A stretch of DNA of 41,322 bases from NCBI GenBank assembly GCA_007095785.1, contig SFBL01000156.1, positions 1 to 41,322 of the forward strand, given 5' to 3'. The DNA is from Microcystis aeruginosa Ma_SC_T_19800800_S464. GTDB taxonomy: Bacteria > Cyanobacteriota > Cyanobacteriia > Cyanobacteriales > Microcystaceae. Position numbers and translations under genes: made by a program. The notes under the pieces were generated by a model. That model had not been told where the DNA came from. It did not search any database and worked only from the letters and a program-made list of their open reading frames with translations. Below, piece by piece: positions 23,535 to 31,731 of the stretch. The stretch's first letter is position 1, and each line of letters opens with the position of its first letter.

Positions 23535-26500
23535 TCACGAAAAACCATATTTCTTGAGAAGATTTTCTATTTTACTTTTATAAAACTTTTCATAAAATTT
23601 TAGCAGTCTATTTCTAATTTCAACGCCAATTTCAGTATTAATGCTTCTCTGAATTCCCTCATGCCATTCGGTAAAATCATGTGGAATTTTATTAAAATCA
23701 GCTGCATAAATCCATAATTGAATTAAGTTATCTAGCTTGTCTATTTCTTTCGCAATTTTTGAATTCAAGTTCTCTTCTCGCTCAAAATCTCCCCATAATT
23801 TAGCAATATAATTTAATTTTGCAAATCCATCATAAGTGTCTAGAAGCTCAATTTCTTTATAAATTTCTTCTTCGTTCTTTCGATCAGTTTCTTTTTTTCC
23901 AATTATATCTCCAGTTATTGCTTCAGATAGATCGTGAATTAATAGCATATCTATAATTTGCTTTTTATCATATTTACTGTCTTTGTTCCATTTATCAGGC
24001 AAAAGAAAAGATGCTATTAAATAAGTTCCATAAATATGATCTGCCACAGATTCTCCAACATGGCTATCAGGAACAAACATATTTCTATCTTCTTTGACCC
24101 AGCCCGCCCTTTTTTGAAATTTGATTTTATAAAACTTCAAAAAAATATTACCAATTATATCAAAATCTCTTTCTTGAAGATTTTGATATATCATACTTAT
24201 ATATTTATAAAGTTCGGGCGGTTGCACCTGATTACTATATTTAGAATCATATAAAAATAATTTGATTACATCAGAGACTAATGTGCGGCTTTCGTCATCT
24301 AGCGAGCCTTTGACTAAGCGATGTTGAACCAGAGAGCAAACTGTGTGTAATTCAATATTAATTAGAGGGTTTATTTGTCCATCACCAGAGCGAAGGCGAG
24401 AGCAGAGCTTTCTGATCGTTTTTGAACATGATCCCAAACTATCTTTATCAAGTAATTGAAGTGGTTCATTATTCGGATCTTCATTAGGCTCATCTCCATA
24501 ATATTCCAAATGAAATCCTCTATTTAGCATATCTGCTTGTTTATCCTTTAAGAGAGTCAAAACATATTCCTTTTGAGCATCTCGATCATTCAAATACGAA
24601 AGGCTAACATAAACAGTTCTTAGTAAAAAAATATGTAGATTTAAATCATTAGTATTCAATTTCAAATTATTGCTATAATCACTTTTTAGTGTTTCTTTAA
24701 AATCTTTCAGTATTAATTTTGAACGGATCGCACATCTTTTATTTGTTAATCTTCCTGCAATATAGCAAGCAAATGCCTTTGAATAGGGATGAAATTCATC
24801 ATTTTTTAACACTATTTTGGTAGCATTTAAAGCTTTTTCTTGATATCTTGCTTTTTTGTTAATTATTTCTTTACATAATCTATTAATTCTATTTGGTTGT
24901 ACATATTTCAAAACTGTATCAATTTTTTTAAAATCATTATCGTTGCTATCGTCCACAATTTTAAAAAAATTATAAATTACATGACGTGCAACCAAATAAT
25001 CGTTAACTTGAGGATGACCATGAGCAAGCTCTAGAAGAAAGTTATCAATTTCTCCGCGTTCAAGTTTTTGATATCCTTCGTAAAAGGCAATCTCTGCCGA
25101 ACGATCAAGAAGTTTTTCAGTATTAAAGTCTGGAGTATAATGCTGATATTCCTGTAAAAATTCTCGGCAGTAGGATTTTAATAAATCAGACAAATACAAA
25201 TCTGGTGAATTTGCTTTTATTTTGCATTTTAAGAGTCCTAATAAAAAAATGTCAACATCTTCAATTTTAAATTTCTCAATCATACTAATAAAGTCTTTGG
25301 CACGTTTCTCTAAATCTATAATTTCTGCACATCGATAATTTGAAGAAATTTTTAAGAAGTCAGTAATAAATTTGCTTGCATCCTGATTTCTAATGTTAAT
25401 AGAGTTAAAAACCAATGTTTCATCTGGATCGATGCTAATAGCATCTGGTGGATAAGTGTTGATAGCATCTCCAGTCTGTCTAGTGGCAATAACAAATTTG
25501 CATTTATTGCGTTCTGGATAATTATCTAACAAGTATGAAACTACATCCTCTTCGCTTTCAGAGCATCCATCATAGCCATCAAGAATGATTAGGAATTTAT
25601 TTCGGTGTTGGGTTTGAATTAAGTGCGTAATTATTTGTTTATAATCAACATTTGGATCGTAGATCGCAGAGTGTTTATTTAAAATTAAATTTGTAATTCT
25701 TTCTCGGTAGGTTAACCCTAAAAAAGGAATTAAATTGCTCCTGCATAGTTTATGCAGGTTAATAAAAATGGGTATTAGATTATCTTCTAAATTGTTTTTA
25801 TTGTTTTTACTTTTCTCGTAAAAATACCAATATAAGAGATTCAAAAATGAAGTTTTTCCTGTTCCCGATATTCCCTTAATTAGCAAAGGTAATTGGCTAT
25901 TTGCAGAGATAATTTTTTCGCTTATATGCTCAAATAAATTATCAGTATTTAAAACTTGATTATCAGAATTGCAAATATAAGTAAATAATTTGCTGTAATA
26001 ACTTAAATTATCTTCTTGAACGCACGATACACTATTATAATACTTGTCAAGATGATTATTCAAAATATAGCTATTTAAAGACTGTAAATAATCTTCCTTT
26101 GCATCAAGTAAAGGCAAGCTATCTTGCACTTTTAACCATGTTTTCAGACGATCAAAGATAGTCTGTATAGATATTGCTAAACCGCCCTCTTGCATATATC
26201 TAGATGTAAGCATACCTACTACTTTATATTCGCCATCAATGTAGGAAAAAATAGGAGAGCCACTTTCTCCTCCCGTAAACTTTTGAAAATCTACCAAAGT
26301 AGATAATTTTAATCTTAAACCCAACTTATCAAAGATATTTTTGCCTATAATCTCTCCTGTTTTTTCACTTCCAGAAGTACACTCACTATCTCCAAATCCA
26401 AAGCTCTTAAATTTGCCTGATTCAATTAGATTCGGATGCAAAAAAACTTTTCCTAATTTATATCCTTTAAAGTCTAGAATAGCGAAATCATCTCCATTAT

Positions 26501-26693
26501 CACCTCCAATATATACTTGTTCAACTTTTTCTCCTTTTATTCTAATATTCTTCAATCCGCCTGCTTGTGTTATAACGTGTGAACAAGTCAATAAAAGCCC
26601 ATCTTCAGAGATAAAAAAACCCGTACCAACAAGAGAGTTTGAAGGATTCTTTCTAATTTCGACAACGCAATCACATATATCTTCCCACTTCAT
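23535..26693 (-). CDS. Trypsin-like protease - NACHT/STAND NTPase - HD hydrolase fusion (NLR-like)
   Basis: 1052 residues from ATG 26693 (AGG 8 nt upstream). Domains in order: a trypsin-like serine protease (about 1-190) with an intact triad H39 (TCSHVI), D69 (DDFAIL) and S144 (GGESGSP); a STAND/NACHT NTPase (about 265-500) with Walker A GISGTGKT (274-281) and Walker B LIILDGYDG (D372), then KFVIATR; a helical middle part (about 500-870) including RGFHLEYYGDEP; and a C-terminal HD domain with H886, H920-D921 and D985 in ADHIYG, LLIHDLSEAITGDI and KEIDKLDN, closest to YfbR/HDDC2 5'-deoxynucleotidases. The layout matches bacterial NLR-like conflict proteins. Proteolysis or nucleotide hydrolysis as the lethal or protective output is inferred. 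The gene is visibly AT-richer than the type III operon, implying separate origin. It follows the Trypco1 gene by 91 nt. Confidence 0.85.
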   Translation of the reverse strand: MKWEDICDCVVEIRKNPSNSLVGTGFFISEDGLLLTCSHVITQAGGLKNIRIKGEKVEQVYIGGDNGDDFAILDFKGYKLGKVFLHPNLIESGKFKSFGFGDSECTSGSEKTGEIIGKNIFDKLGLRLKLSTLVDFQKFTGGESGSPIFSYIDGEYKVVGMLTSRYMQEGGLAISIQTIFDRLKTWLKVQDSLPLLDAKEDYLQSLNSYILNNHLDKYYNSVSCVQEDNLSYYSKLFTYICNSDNQVLNTDNLFEHISEKIISANSQLPLLIKGISGTGKTSFLNLLYWYFYEKSKNNKNNLEDNLIPIFINLHKLCRSNLIPFLGLTYRERITNLILNKHSAIYDPNVDYKQIITHLIQTQHRNKFLIILDGYDGCSESEEDVVSYLLDNYPERNKCKFVIATRQTGDAINTYPPDAISIDPDETLVFNSINIRNQDASKFITDFLKISSNYRCAEIIDLEKRAKDFISMIEKFKIEDVDIFLLGLLKCKIKANSPDLYLSDLLKSYCREFLQEYQHYTPDFNTEKLLDRSAEIAFYEGYQKLERGEIDNFLLELAHGHPQVNDYLVARHVIYNFFKIVDDSNDNDFKKIDTVLKYVQPNRINRLCKEIINKKARYQEKALNATKIVLKNDEFHPYSKAFACYIAGRLTNKRCAIRSKLILKDFKETLKSDYSNNLKLNTNDLNLHIFLLRTVYVSLSYLNDRDAQKEYVLTLLKDKQADMLNRGFHLEYYGDEPNEDPNNEPLQLLDKDSLGSCSKTIRKLCSRLRSGDGQINPLINIELHTVCSLVQHRLVKGSLDDESRTLVSDVIKLFLYDSKYSNQVQPPELYKYISMIYQNLQERDFDIIGNIFLKFYKIKFQKRAGWVKEDRNMFVPDSHVGESVADHIYGTYLIASFLLPDKWNKDSKYDKKQIIDMLLIHDLSEAITGDIIGKKETDRKNEEEIYKEIELLDTYDGFAKLNYIAKLWGDFEREENLNSKIAKEIDKLDNLIQLWIYAADFNKIPHDFTEWHEGIQRSINTEIGVEIRNRLLKFYEKFYKSKIENLLKKYGFS

Positions 26694-26784
26694 TTTTAAC
26701 ACCTACAAGATAAAATTAGTTTTTCCGAACTTGCCATGTAAAGTTATCAGTAGTCAATTCTCGTAAAACTTGTGTGGCAAGGCT

Positions 26785-27135
26785 TTAAGTTGTCGAACCA
26801 TAAATTTTATGTAAATCCCAAGTAATTTTGACTTTTAGAGACGCTTGAGCAGAAGTCTCAACAACATAAATGTTCCCCTTCCCTGTGAAACTTAAGCCAA
26901 ACTCAACCTCAGCATTTTTAGCTTTGCCCTCACGATATAAGGCTTCAAAAGCTTCTGTCAAAGGACGGCATCCATTAATAATAGTATATTTAATATCATC
27001 AAACTTCTCTCCTACCTTGTCGATGACAATATCTCCCGTCTTAGCCAGAGGATTGATTGTTTGTTCTGGAACATCCACTGCTACTAGAATAGTTCCCTCT
27101 TGTCCGACATTAAGTTCAATCAATTTCTGTGTCAT
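26785..27135 (-). CDS. Trypsin-co-occurring domain protein (Trypco1/CU044_2847-like)
   Basis: 116 residues from ATG 27135, chosen because GAGG lies 8 nt upstream (an upstream in-frame start at 27177 lacks one). The pattern QKLIELNVGQEGTILVAVDV, DKVGEKFDDIKYTIIN, then AEVEFGLSFTGKGNIYVVET and SLKVKITW is the small beta-alpha Trypco1 domain, known to sit beside trypsin-containing NTPase conflict genes. It lacks catalytic residues. I infer a partner, regulator or substrate of the protease in the next gene, with which it forms a two-gene operon. 82 nt of AT-rich spacer separate the two. Confidence 0.75.
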   Translation of the reverse strand: MTQKLIELNVGQEGTILVAVDVPEQTINPLAKTGDIVIDKVGEKFDDIKYTIINGCRPLTEAFEALYREGKAKNAEVEFGLSFTGKGNIYVVETSAQASLKVKITWDLHKIYGSTT

Positions 27136-27177
27136 ATACTTAACCTCTCTAATACCAAAAAATCGCACCGTAGGCAT

Positions 27178-27554
27178 TATTCATCATAAAGAGCAGTTAG
27201 GGACCTGCGTAGGAATAATATCCCAGCCAGACAGTCGCTCTGTAGAAGAATCAGACAAGCCATAAATGGTACATTATCAAAGCGCAAGTCCCTTATTTAT
27301 TTCACAATTTCTTTAGCTCTCTCACGCCCTACGGTTCATGGTAACATGGCTTAAGTTTTTATTAAATAAGATTTGAGTCAATTATTTTTATTCTTTAACT
27401 TTCTTAATATATTTTTATATTTAACTAGATGAGAGCGTTTACAAATGTACAACAAAGTATTTATTTTATTTTTTTAATAAAAGCAATTACTGAATTTATC
27501 ATCTTGCAATTCCCAAAAATTAAGTTAATCTTAATACCACAATATCAATATAGT
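27178..27554. other. AT-rich intergenic region
   Basis: About 380 bp without a supportable gene. It probably holds the reverse promoter of the Trypco1-NLR operon; GATATTATTCC at about 27216-27226 on the reverse strand resembles a -10 box. Nothing else is recognised. Confidence 0.5.
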
Positions 27555-27643
27555 GGTTCTTCGTTACTTGGTATGGTTTGATCGAGGGGACTAAATCAAC
27601 TAAATCCTTATCTGGCAAGAGATTTAATTGATTATCTCGTTCT
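27555..27643 (-). mobile_element. Partial copy of the ISL3-like MITE of 13523-13709
   Basis: Starts GGTTCTTCGTTACTTGGTAT and follows the reverse complement of the 13523-13709 element for about 88 bp, including TAAATCCTTATCTGGCAAGA, then diverges. No matching second end or target duplication is found, so it is truncated or a related element. Confidence 0.65.
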
Positions 27644-27702
27644 CTGCAAGAGCCTATTTATAACGTGGAAAAAGGGATTTAATGTCGGTTGGGAACCTCA
27701 AA

Positions 27703-28076
27703 GGCTCTTCTCGATTTTGTCTGATAATTTTTGCTTATGGAATCGTGAAATGCTGATCGGGCAAGACTTTCAGCACTATTTTGACGGATATTCTATCAGT
27801 ATAGACCCTGACAGGGGGACAAGCTGGCTGAACTCCTTACAGCATAAGCTTTTTGGGGTGTTCGAGCGAAAAAGTTCGATGCAGATCACTCCCCATTGTT
27901 GATAAAGATTTCTAATAAGCTCGCCCAAATCCCTGATTCTCTCGTTAGCTTTTTGGCTGAAAGGGATGTATCTATTTGTAACTGAGGAGCCTAAAAACCT
28001 TTGTGGACAACGCTTTGAGATGTCTTGTCCCCCTGTCAGGTATAGACCTCGTTTCCACACAGAAACCAGAAGAGCC
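27703..28076. mobile_element. ISL3-like MITE interrupted by a second MITE
   Basis: The ends GGCTCTTCT (27703-27711) and AGAAGAGCC (28068-28076) are perfect inverted repeats, flanked by CCTCAAA at 27696-27702 and 28077-28083. Removing the inner element (27808-28039) and one duplication copy leaves about 133 bp, a plausible MITE size. It has no coding capacity. Confidence 0.75.
27808..28039. mobile_element. 232-bp MITE nested in another MITE
   Basis: The terminal inverted repeats CTGACAGGGGGACAAG (27808-27823) and CTTGTCCCCCTGTCAG (28024-28039) are perfect over 16 bp. The 9-bp duplication GTATAGACC flanks it at 27799-27807 and 28040-28048. It was inserted after the surrounding element. The family of the parent transposon is not recognised. 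Confidence 0.85.
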
Positions 28077-28210
28077 CCTCAAAAATTAGAACAATCCATT
28101 ATTTTGGGATCATCGGGCAGAACTATCGGCGTTCAGTAGCTTCCACCTCTCGATACAATGTATCATGCTCTGGCAAAAATGTTATTTTCTGGTAAAATGG
28201 TTCATATCTT

Positions 28211-28936
28211 ATGGAATCTAATGATGAAAGAACCGAAAATAGCGGCGAATTGGTCTCTATCGGTGGGAAGCTTCCCCTATTCCAAGAATTGCGAACCTCA
28301 CAACTGTTAGATTTTTTCGTTGTCTTGAGCGCTAACAAGGAGAAAAATCTAAGGAAGCGAATCAATCAATGGCTTTATCCTAAAACCAGGCCGGGGTTCT
28401 ACATGGAGATCAAGCCGAACCTGCACCTTGCCTACGCCGATCAGAGGGACGGTCACGGTTCTCAACATTGGTGGCGGTTATTTTTCGATCAGGATTGGCA
28501 GGAGAGGATCGAGCAAATCGTCAGGGGAAGCGCCCTCGTCGTCGGACAGAATACCAGCAACGGTCACAATGAAACGACCGAGTGGGGCGGGATGTACTTC
28601 CGATCGCCCGTGGAGATAAAAATCGCCGAAGCGTTGGATAGACGGGGGGTACTATTCTTCGGCAATGCTAGAGGTCGGATAAGTAGTCAGGGTTCTCCAG
28701 TATCGGCATCTAGAATGACGGGAAGACTGGAGATAGATTTCTTGGTATTCTATAAAGGCAAGTGCATCAGCTTGGAAATCGATGGTAAACACCATCAGGA
28801 AGATGCACAGACCCATCGCGACTACATAAGAGACCGGTTGCTTTTACGAGAAGGAATCGCCACCGCAAGGTTTACAGCCCAAGAATGTATGGAGTCCCCC
28901 GACGCGGCGATCGAGGAGTTCTTGAATCTGTTTTAA
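28211..28936 (+). CDS. DUF559/Vsr-like PD-(D/E)XK nuclease
   Basis: A 241-residue protein. The C-terminal third has the DUF559/Vsr-like pattern: SPVEIKIAEALDRRGV (E135), LEIDFLVF (D176), ISLEIDGKHH (E189, D191, H194-H195) and D..RDRLLLREGIATARFT. This is a single-domain endonuclease fold of the very-short-patch type, here as the tail of a longer protein. Residues 20-110 are a separate domain with many W, Y and F (GFYMEIKPNLHLAYAD; HWWRLFFDQDW). The gene is 26 nt upstream of the Nudix-like gene and likely co-transcribed. Defence or repair use is inferred. Confidence 0.65.
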   Translation: MESNDERTENSGELVSIGGKLPLFQELRTSQLLDFFVVLSANKEKNLRKRINQWLYPKTRPGFYMEIKPNLHLAYADQRDGHGSQHWWRLFFDQDWQERIEQIVRGSALVVGQNTSNGHNETTEWGGMYFRSPVEIKIAEALDRRGVLFFGNARGRISSQGSPVSASRMTGRLEIDFLVFYKGKCISLEIDGKHHQEDAQTHRDYIRDRLLLREGIATARFTAQECMESPDAAIEEFLNLF

Positions 28937-28962
28937 CAGCTTCCATATAGAGTAGGTTACAA

Positions 28963-29508
28963 ATGCAACAACCATCGAGTCCGGCATGGCCAGTAAACGA
29001 TCGCTTTTTAGAACTCCGTTGTCGCTGGTTGACCCTAATCGGGGAACACCTGCAAGATGATCGAGGACAACTATTAGAATATTGGCGGGTTGAAAAAGCT
29101 GATTCCGTTATCGTTCTGCCCATTCAAAACTCGATGATACGGCTGCCCGCTCCCAGTTATCGCCCCGGACTGGGACAAACAACCCTTGATTTCCCCGGTG
29201 GTCGGATTTCCGAGGGGCAAGACCATCACGAGGCGGCGTTAATGACTCTAAAAAGAGAATTAGGAATTGAAGCAACGGCAGTGACCCGATTAACTCCCCT
29301 AAATAGCGAGGGTTGGGCGGTCAATAGCTCCTTTTCCAACCAGAAACTCTACGGTTTTATCGCCGATATCGACGGCGGCCTATCTACCAGCGAAGTATTG
29401 ACCTATCCCGCTAATTCGATTGGAGTCAACGATTTGTTGAAGTCCCTCACCTGCTTGCAATGCCGCGCCGTCCTGCTGGAATGGTGGTTAAATCAAACCG
29501 AACAATAG
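28963..29508 (+). CDS. Nudix-fold protein with degenerate Nudix box
   Basis: 181 residues. The core around TTLDFPGGRISEGQDHHEAA LMTLKRELGIEA (about 73-104) follows the Nudix box spacing, but the canonical RE and first E of REUXEEXG are replaced (MTLKRELG), so metal-dependent hydrolysis may be lost or changed. Nudix hydrolases normally cleave nucleoside diphosphates linked to another moiety. N-terminal strands (YWRVEKADSVIVLPIQNSMI) and a helical C terminus fit the fold. It directly follows the nuclease gene at 28211. Function unclear; binding rather than catalysis is possible. Confidence 0.6.
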   Translation: MQQPSSPAWPVNDRFLELRCRWLTLIGEHLQDDRGQLLEYWRVEKADSVIVLPIQNSMIRLPAPSYRPGLGQTTLDFPGGRISEGQDHHEAALMTLKRELGIEATAVTRLTPLNSEGWAVNSSFSNQKLYGFIADIDGGLSTSEVLTYPANSIGVNDLLKSLTCLQCRAVLLEWWLNQTEQ

Positions 29509-29509
29509 T

Positions 29510-29613
29510 TAGTACAAAGTTATCCCCTAGTAAAAGTTAGATACGGTGGCGATCGAGTCATCGGGTTCCATCGATGGAAGAAAGTTATAGTACAAAATTA
29601 TTTCCTAGTAAAA
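29510..29613. repeat. Two direct repeats in a 170-bp intergenic gap
   Basis: TAGTACAAAGTTATCCCCTAG (29510-) and TAGTACAAAATTATTTCCTA (29588-) are near-identical 26-bp units, 78 bp apart, each followed by TAAAA and a GGTGGCG segment. They look like a duplicated promoter or leader segment upstream of the small gene at 29681. Confidence 0.5.
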
Positions 29614-29680
29614 ACCGGTGGCGGGAACGATTGAGGGATTAGATCGCTCTAGCGGATGGATACCATAGAGATCGAGAGTC

Positions 29681-29923
29681 ATGTCATCCATCTTTCCCCC
29701 CGTCATCGATGACAAGATCGAGGAGTTGCATTGGGAATCCCTTGTCCTCAAAGAAAAACTATCGTTGGCAGTTGACAAAAAGCGTAGGGAGGCGATAGAG
29801 CAAGATTTAGAAGTAATCTACCGATTAATAGCCGAATACAGTCAACTGGTAGCTAATATAGCGATCGTTGGGGAAACACCAGAAAATCTCGTCCGTTTGC
29901 GGCATTTGGAAGACCTAACCTAA
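29681..29923 (+). CDS. Small helical protein of unknown function
   Basis: 80 residues, mostly alpha-helical (DDKIEELHWESLVLKEKLSL; KKRREAIEQDLEVIYRLIAE), without membrane segment or motif. Composition and codon use resemble the neighbours. No family is recognised. Its end overlaps the convergent HNH gene by 4 nt. Confidence 0.5.
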   Translation: MSSIFPPVIDDKIEELHWESLVLKEKLSLAVDKKRREAIEQDLEVIYRLIAEYSQLVANIAIVGETPENLVRLRHLEDLT

Positions 29924-30213
29924 AATAGCGACAACTGACCGATAGACACAGAACCCAGACGGAATTTGTGGCGCTCAAGGTGACAGGCGCTACAGAGAGC
30001 GATCAGATTTTCGGGGCGATTGTCCTCTGGCTGTCGGTTGTGGTGGTGTACGGCCAGTTTGCGGATCGAGCGTTCGGAAATGGTCAGGTCGCTGACATCT
30101 TCCCCCGGTCGCAAACACTGCATCCCGCAGCACTGACATTTCCAGCCGGCTTTTTCCTTGACCCTAGCGGCAATTTCCCCCCAATTATCGGGATAACGGT
30201 TTCTTCCAATCAT
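29920..30213 (-). CDS. HNH endonuclease
   Basis: A 97-residue protein with a classical zinc-bound HNH fold: C26..C29 in KCQCCG, VHHHN (55-59) supplying the catalytic His, N69 in RPENLIALC, and CSAC (74-77) with H82 in LERH. It should nick or cut DNA; the tiny size and solitary position fit a standalone or homing-type nuclease in a defence or mobile setting. Upstream on the same strand lies the GIY-YIG gene (58 nt gap). Confidence 0.85.
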   Translation of the reverse strand: MIGRNRYPDNWGEIAARVKEKAGWKCQCCGMQCLRPGEDVSDLTISERSIRKLAVHHHNRQPEDNRPENLIALCSACHLERHKFRLGSVSIGQLSLF

Positions 30214-30271
30214 AACTATCTTAGCGATCGCTATTCTCCATCCTAACAGAAACGACGGTATTTGTTGATCG

Positions 30272-30880
30272 CTAGAGTTTCCCGAACGGTTGTCCGTAGA
30301 ACTGCCACATCTCCTGATTGAAAGGAGGTCGCCATTTATAGATTAACTCCCGTTCCCACTGCTGTAGAATCTTTTTGGTGGGGGGAACATGATACCAAAA
30401 AGAGGCATTGACGGCCACATCGAGATCGTAGCGACGGTGTAACTCGATATAGTTGAGAACGTAATCCTTGCAATCGTGGGAACCCAACCAACGCCGGCGG
30501 GCGCTCAATTTCGTCTCTCCGACATACAGTACGATATTACTAACATGGTCGATCTGAAAATAGAGACAGCCTTGATTGGAATCGTCGGGAGGTTCGATGT
30601 CGGGACGACGATAGAAGTCCGAGGGATGACGGGGTAAAGAAAAAGGATCAATCTCGTCAGCGGTGTGCCATGTGGTTTTAGGCAGATCGAATAAAGTCGG
30701 TTGCTCGACCGTCTTTCCCTCTCTCACCTGTTGCTGGTAGTCTGCGATCCTAACTTTCCAAGTGAACAGGAAATCCTTGCTCATCTGGGTGGCTCTCTCC
30801 TTTCGAGCGTCGCCGCCCGTATCGAATAAACTTAAAGGTATTTGACTCGATGAGAGCGAATTAGCTATATTTTCCGGCAT
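30272..30880 (-). CDS. GIY-YIG-like nuclease domain protein
   Basis: A 202-residue protein of a cyanobacterial family. The core is CLYFQIDHVSNIVLYVGETK followed by RRRWLGSHDCKDY and, about 40 residues later, WERELIYKWRPPFN, the beta-beta-alpha arrangement of a GIY-YIG nuclease with a variant LYF/LYVGET motif, R in RRRWLG and E in ERELIYKW. Residues 1-80 are a linker with LFD and LFDLPKTTWHTADEIDPFSL motifs. A truncated relative is at 6994-7119. A role in DNA cleavage is likely; the target is unknown. Confidence 0.65.
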   Translation of the reverse strand: MPENIANSLSSSQIPLSLFDTGGDARKERATQMSKDFLFTWKVRIADYQQQVREGKTVEQPTLFDLPKTTWHTADEIDPFSLPRHPSDFYRRPDIEPPDDSNQGCLYFQIDHVSNIVLYVGETKLSARRRWLGSHDCKDYVLNYIELHRRYDLDVAVNASFWYHVPPTKKILQQWERELIYKWRPPFNQEMWQFYGQPFGKL

Positions 30881-30949
30881 ATTTTCCGTTCCCTTACGGG
30901 ATAAGAGTTTAAAAACGTTAGATTAGAGGCGTTAGAACAGTCTTCGTGG

Positions 30950-31360
30950 TTAATCTTCCAGTTCGATCGCATATTGTTCGATCCAATCGGTCAATCTGGC
31001 GAAACCCTCCTCATAGGTTTCGAGAGCGCCCGCAAGACCGCGAAAGAAAGTGACCGTTTCTACTTCACCGGCGTTCAAGCGATAGCCGTTCTTTCGCAAA
31101 AAAATTGAAACGGTGGCCAGAGCTATACGTTTATTACCATCGCAGAAGCAATGATTTTTGACAAAACCGTAGCCATAGGCCGCCGCTAATTTAAAAATCG
31201 ATGATTCAGGTTCGTACTGAAAAAAGAATTTTGGCTTATTGACAGTGGATTCCAACAGGGTTGGGTTTAAAACTCCAGGAGTCCCCCCAGTTCGAGCGAT
31301 TAAAGTTTCCTGAATCACCTGAACCGCATCACTCGATAACCATTTCGGTTCCTCGATCAT
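30950..31360 (-). CDS. doc: Doc-type Fic toxin
   Basis: A 136-residue death-on-curing protein. The Fic motif reads HCFCDGNKR (70-78): the catalytic H70, F72 and D74 are present, and the final G of canonical Fic (GNGR) is K, as in Doc, which phosphorylates elongation factor Tu instead of adding AMP. IARTGGTPGVLNPTLLESTV NKP is the Doc/Fic N-terminal part. Its start overlaps the antitoxin stop by 1 nt (TAATG), so the pair is translationally coupled. Confidence 0.85.
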   Translation of the reverse strand: MIEEPKWLSSDAVQVIQETLIARTGGTPGVLNPTLLESTVNKPKFFFQYEPESSIFKLAAAYGYGFVKNHCFCDGNKRIALATVSIFLRKNGYRLNAGEVETVTFFRGLAGALETYEEGFARLTDWIEQYAIELED

Positions 31361-31584
31361 TATTTGGCGAGTTCCTTAAAGGCGTTGCGGTACTGAGAGT
31401 AAGTATCTTCAAAAGCTTTCATGGTTTCTTCAAAATCGGGATCAAAGCCAGAAATTCTGTATCCATCTGGCGATTCCGTGATATAAATCTGATCTCCTTC
31501 CTCTACGTTCAGTCGGGATAAAACCTCTTTCGGTAAGATCACACCTATGGAATTGCCGATTTTTCGGAGCGTTAGACTTGTCAT
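31360..31584 (-). CDS. AbrB/MazE-type antitoxin
   Basis: A 74-residue protein with a SpoVT/AbrB swapped-hairpin DNA-binding domain: LTLRKIGNSIGVILPKEVLS RLNVEEGDQIYITESPDGYR. The acidic C terminus (FEETMKAFEDTYSQYRNAF) should wrap the Doc toxin. GGAAGG lies 9 nt before the ATG. It represses its own operon via the inverted repeat at 31604-31631 by inference. Confidence 0.85.
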   Translation of the reverse strand: MTSLTLRKIGNSIGVILPKEVLSRLNVEEGDQIYITESPDGYRISGFDPDFEETMKAFEDTYSQYRNAFKELAK

Positions 31585-31603
31585 AACCTATGACCTTCCG
31601 TAA

Positions 31604-31631
31604 TTATGTTATGACAAATGTTATAACATAA
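31604..31631. promoter_or_regulatory. Palindromic operator candidate of the Doc/AbrB operon
   Basis: TTATGTTAT (31604-31612) and ATAACATAA (31623-31631) are perfect 9-bp arms around a 10-nt spacer, 20 nt upstream of the antitoxin ATG. AbrB/MazE dimers bind such repeats. Confidence 0.6.
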
Positions 31632-31731
31632 CTAACTGCCCAAAGAATTATTTTAAAGAAAAAGACTTCCGAACGACTGGCGGTATTATACTAGACGATA
31701 GTTTTCTTTTGACGAGTAGAACAAAAGTATC

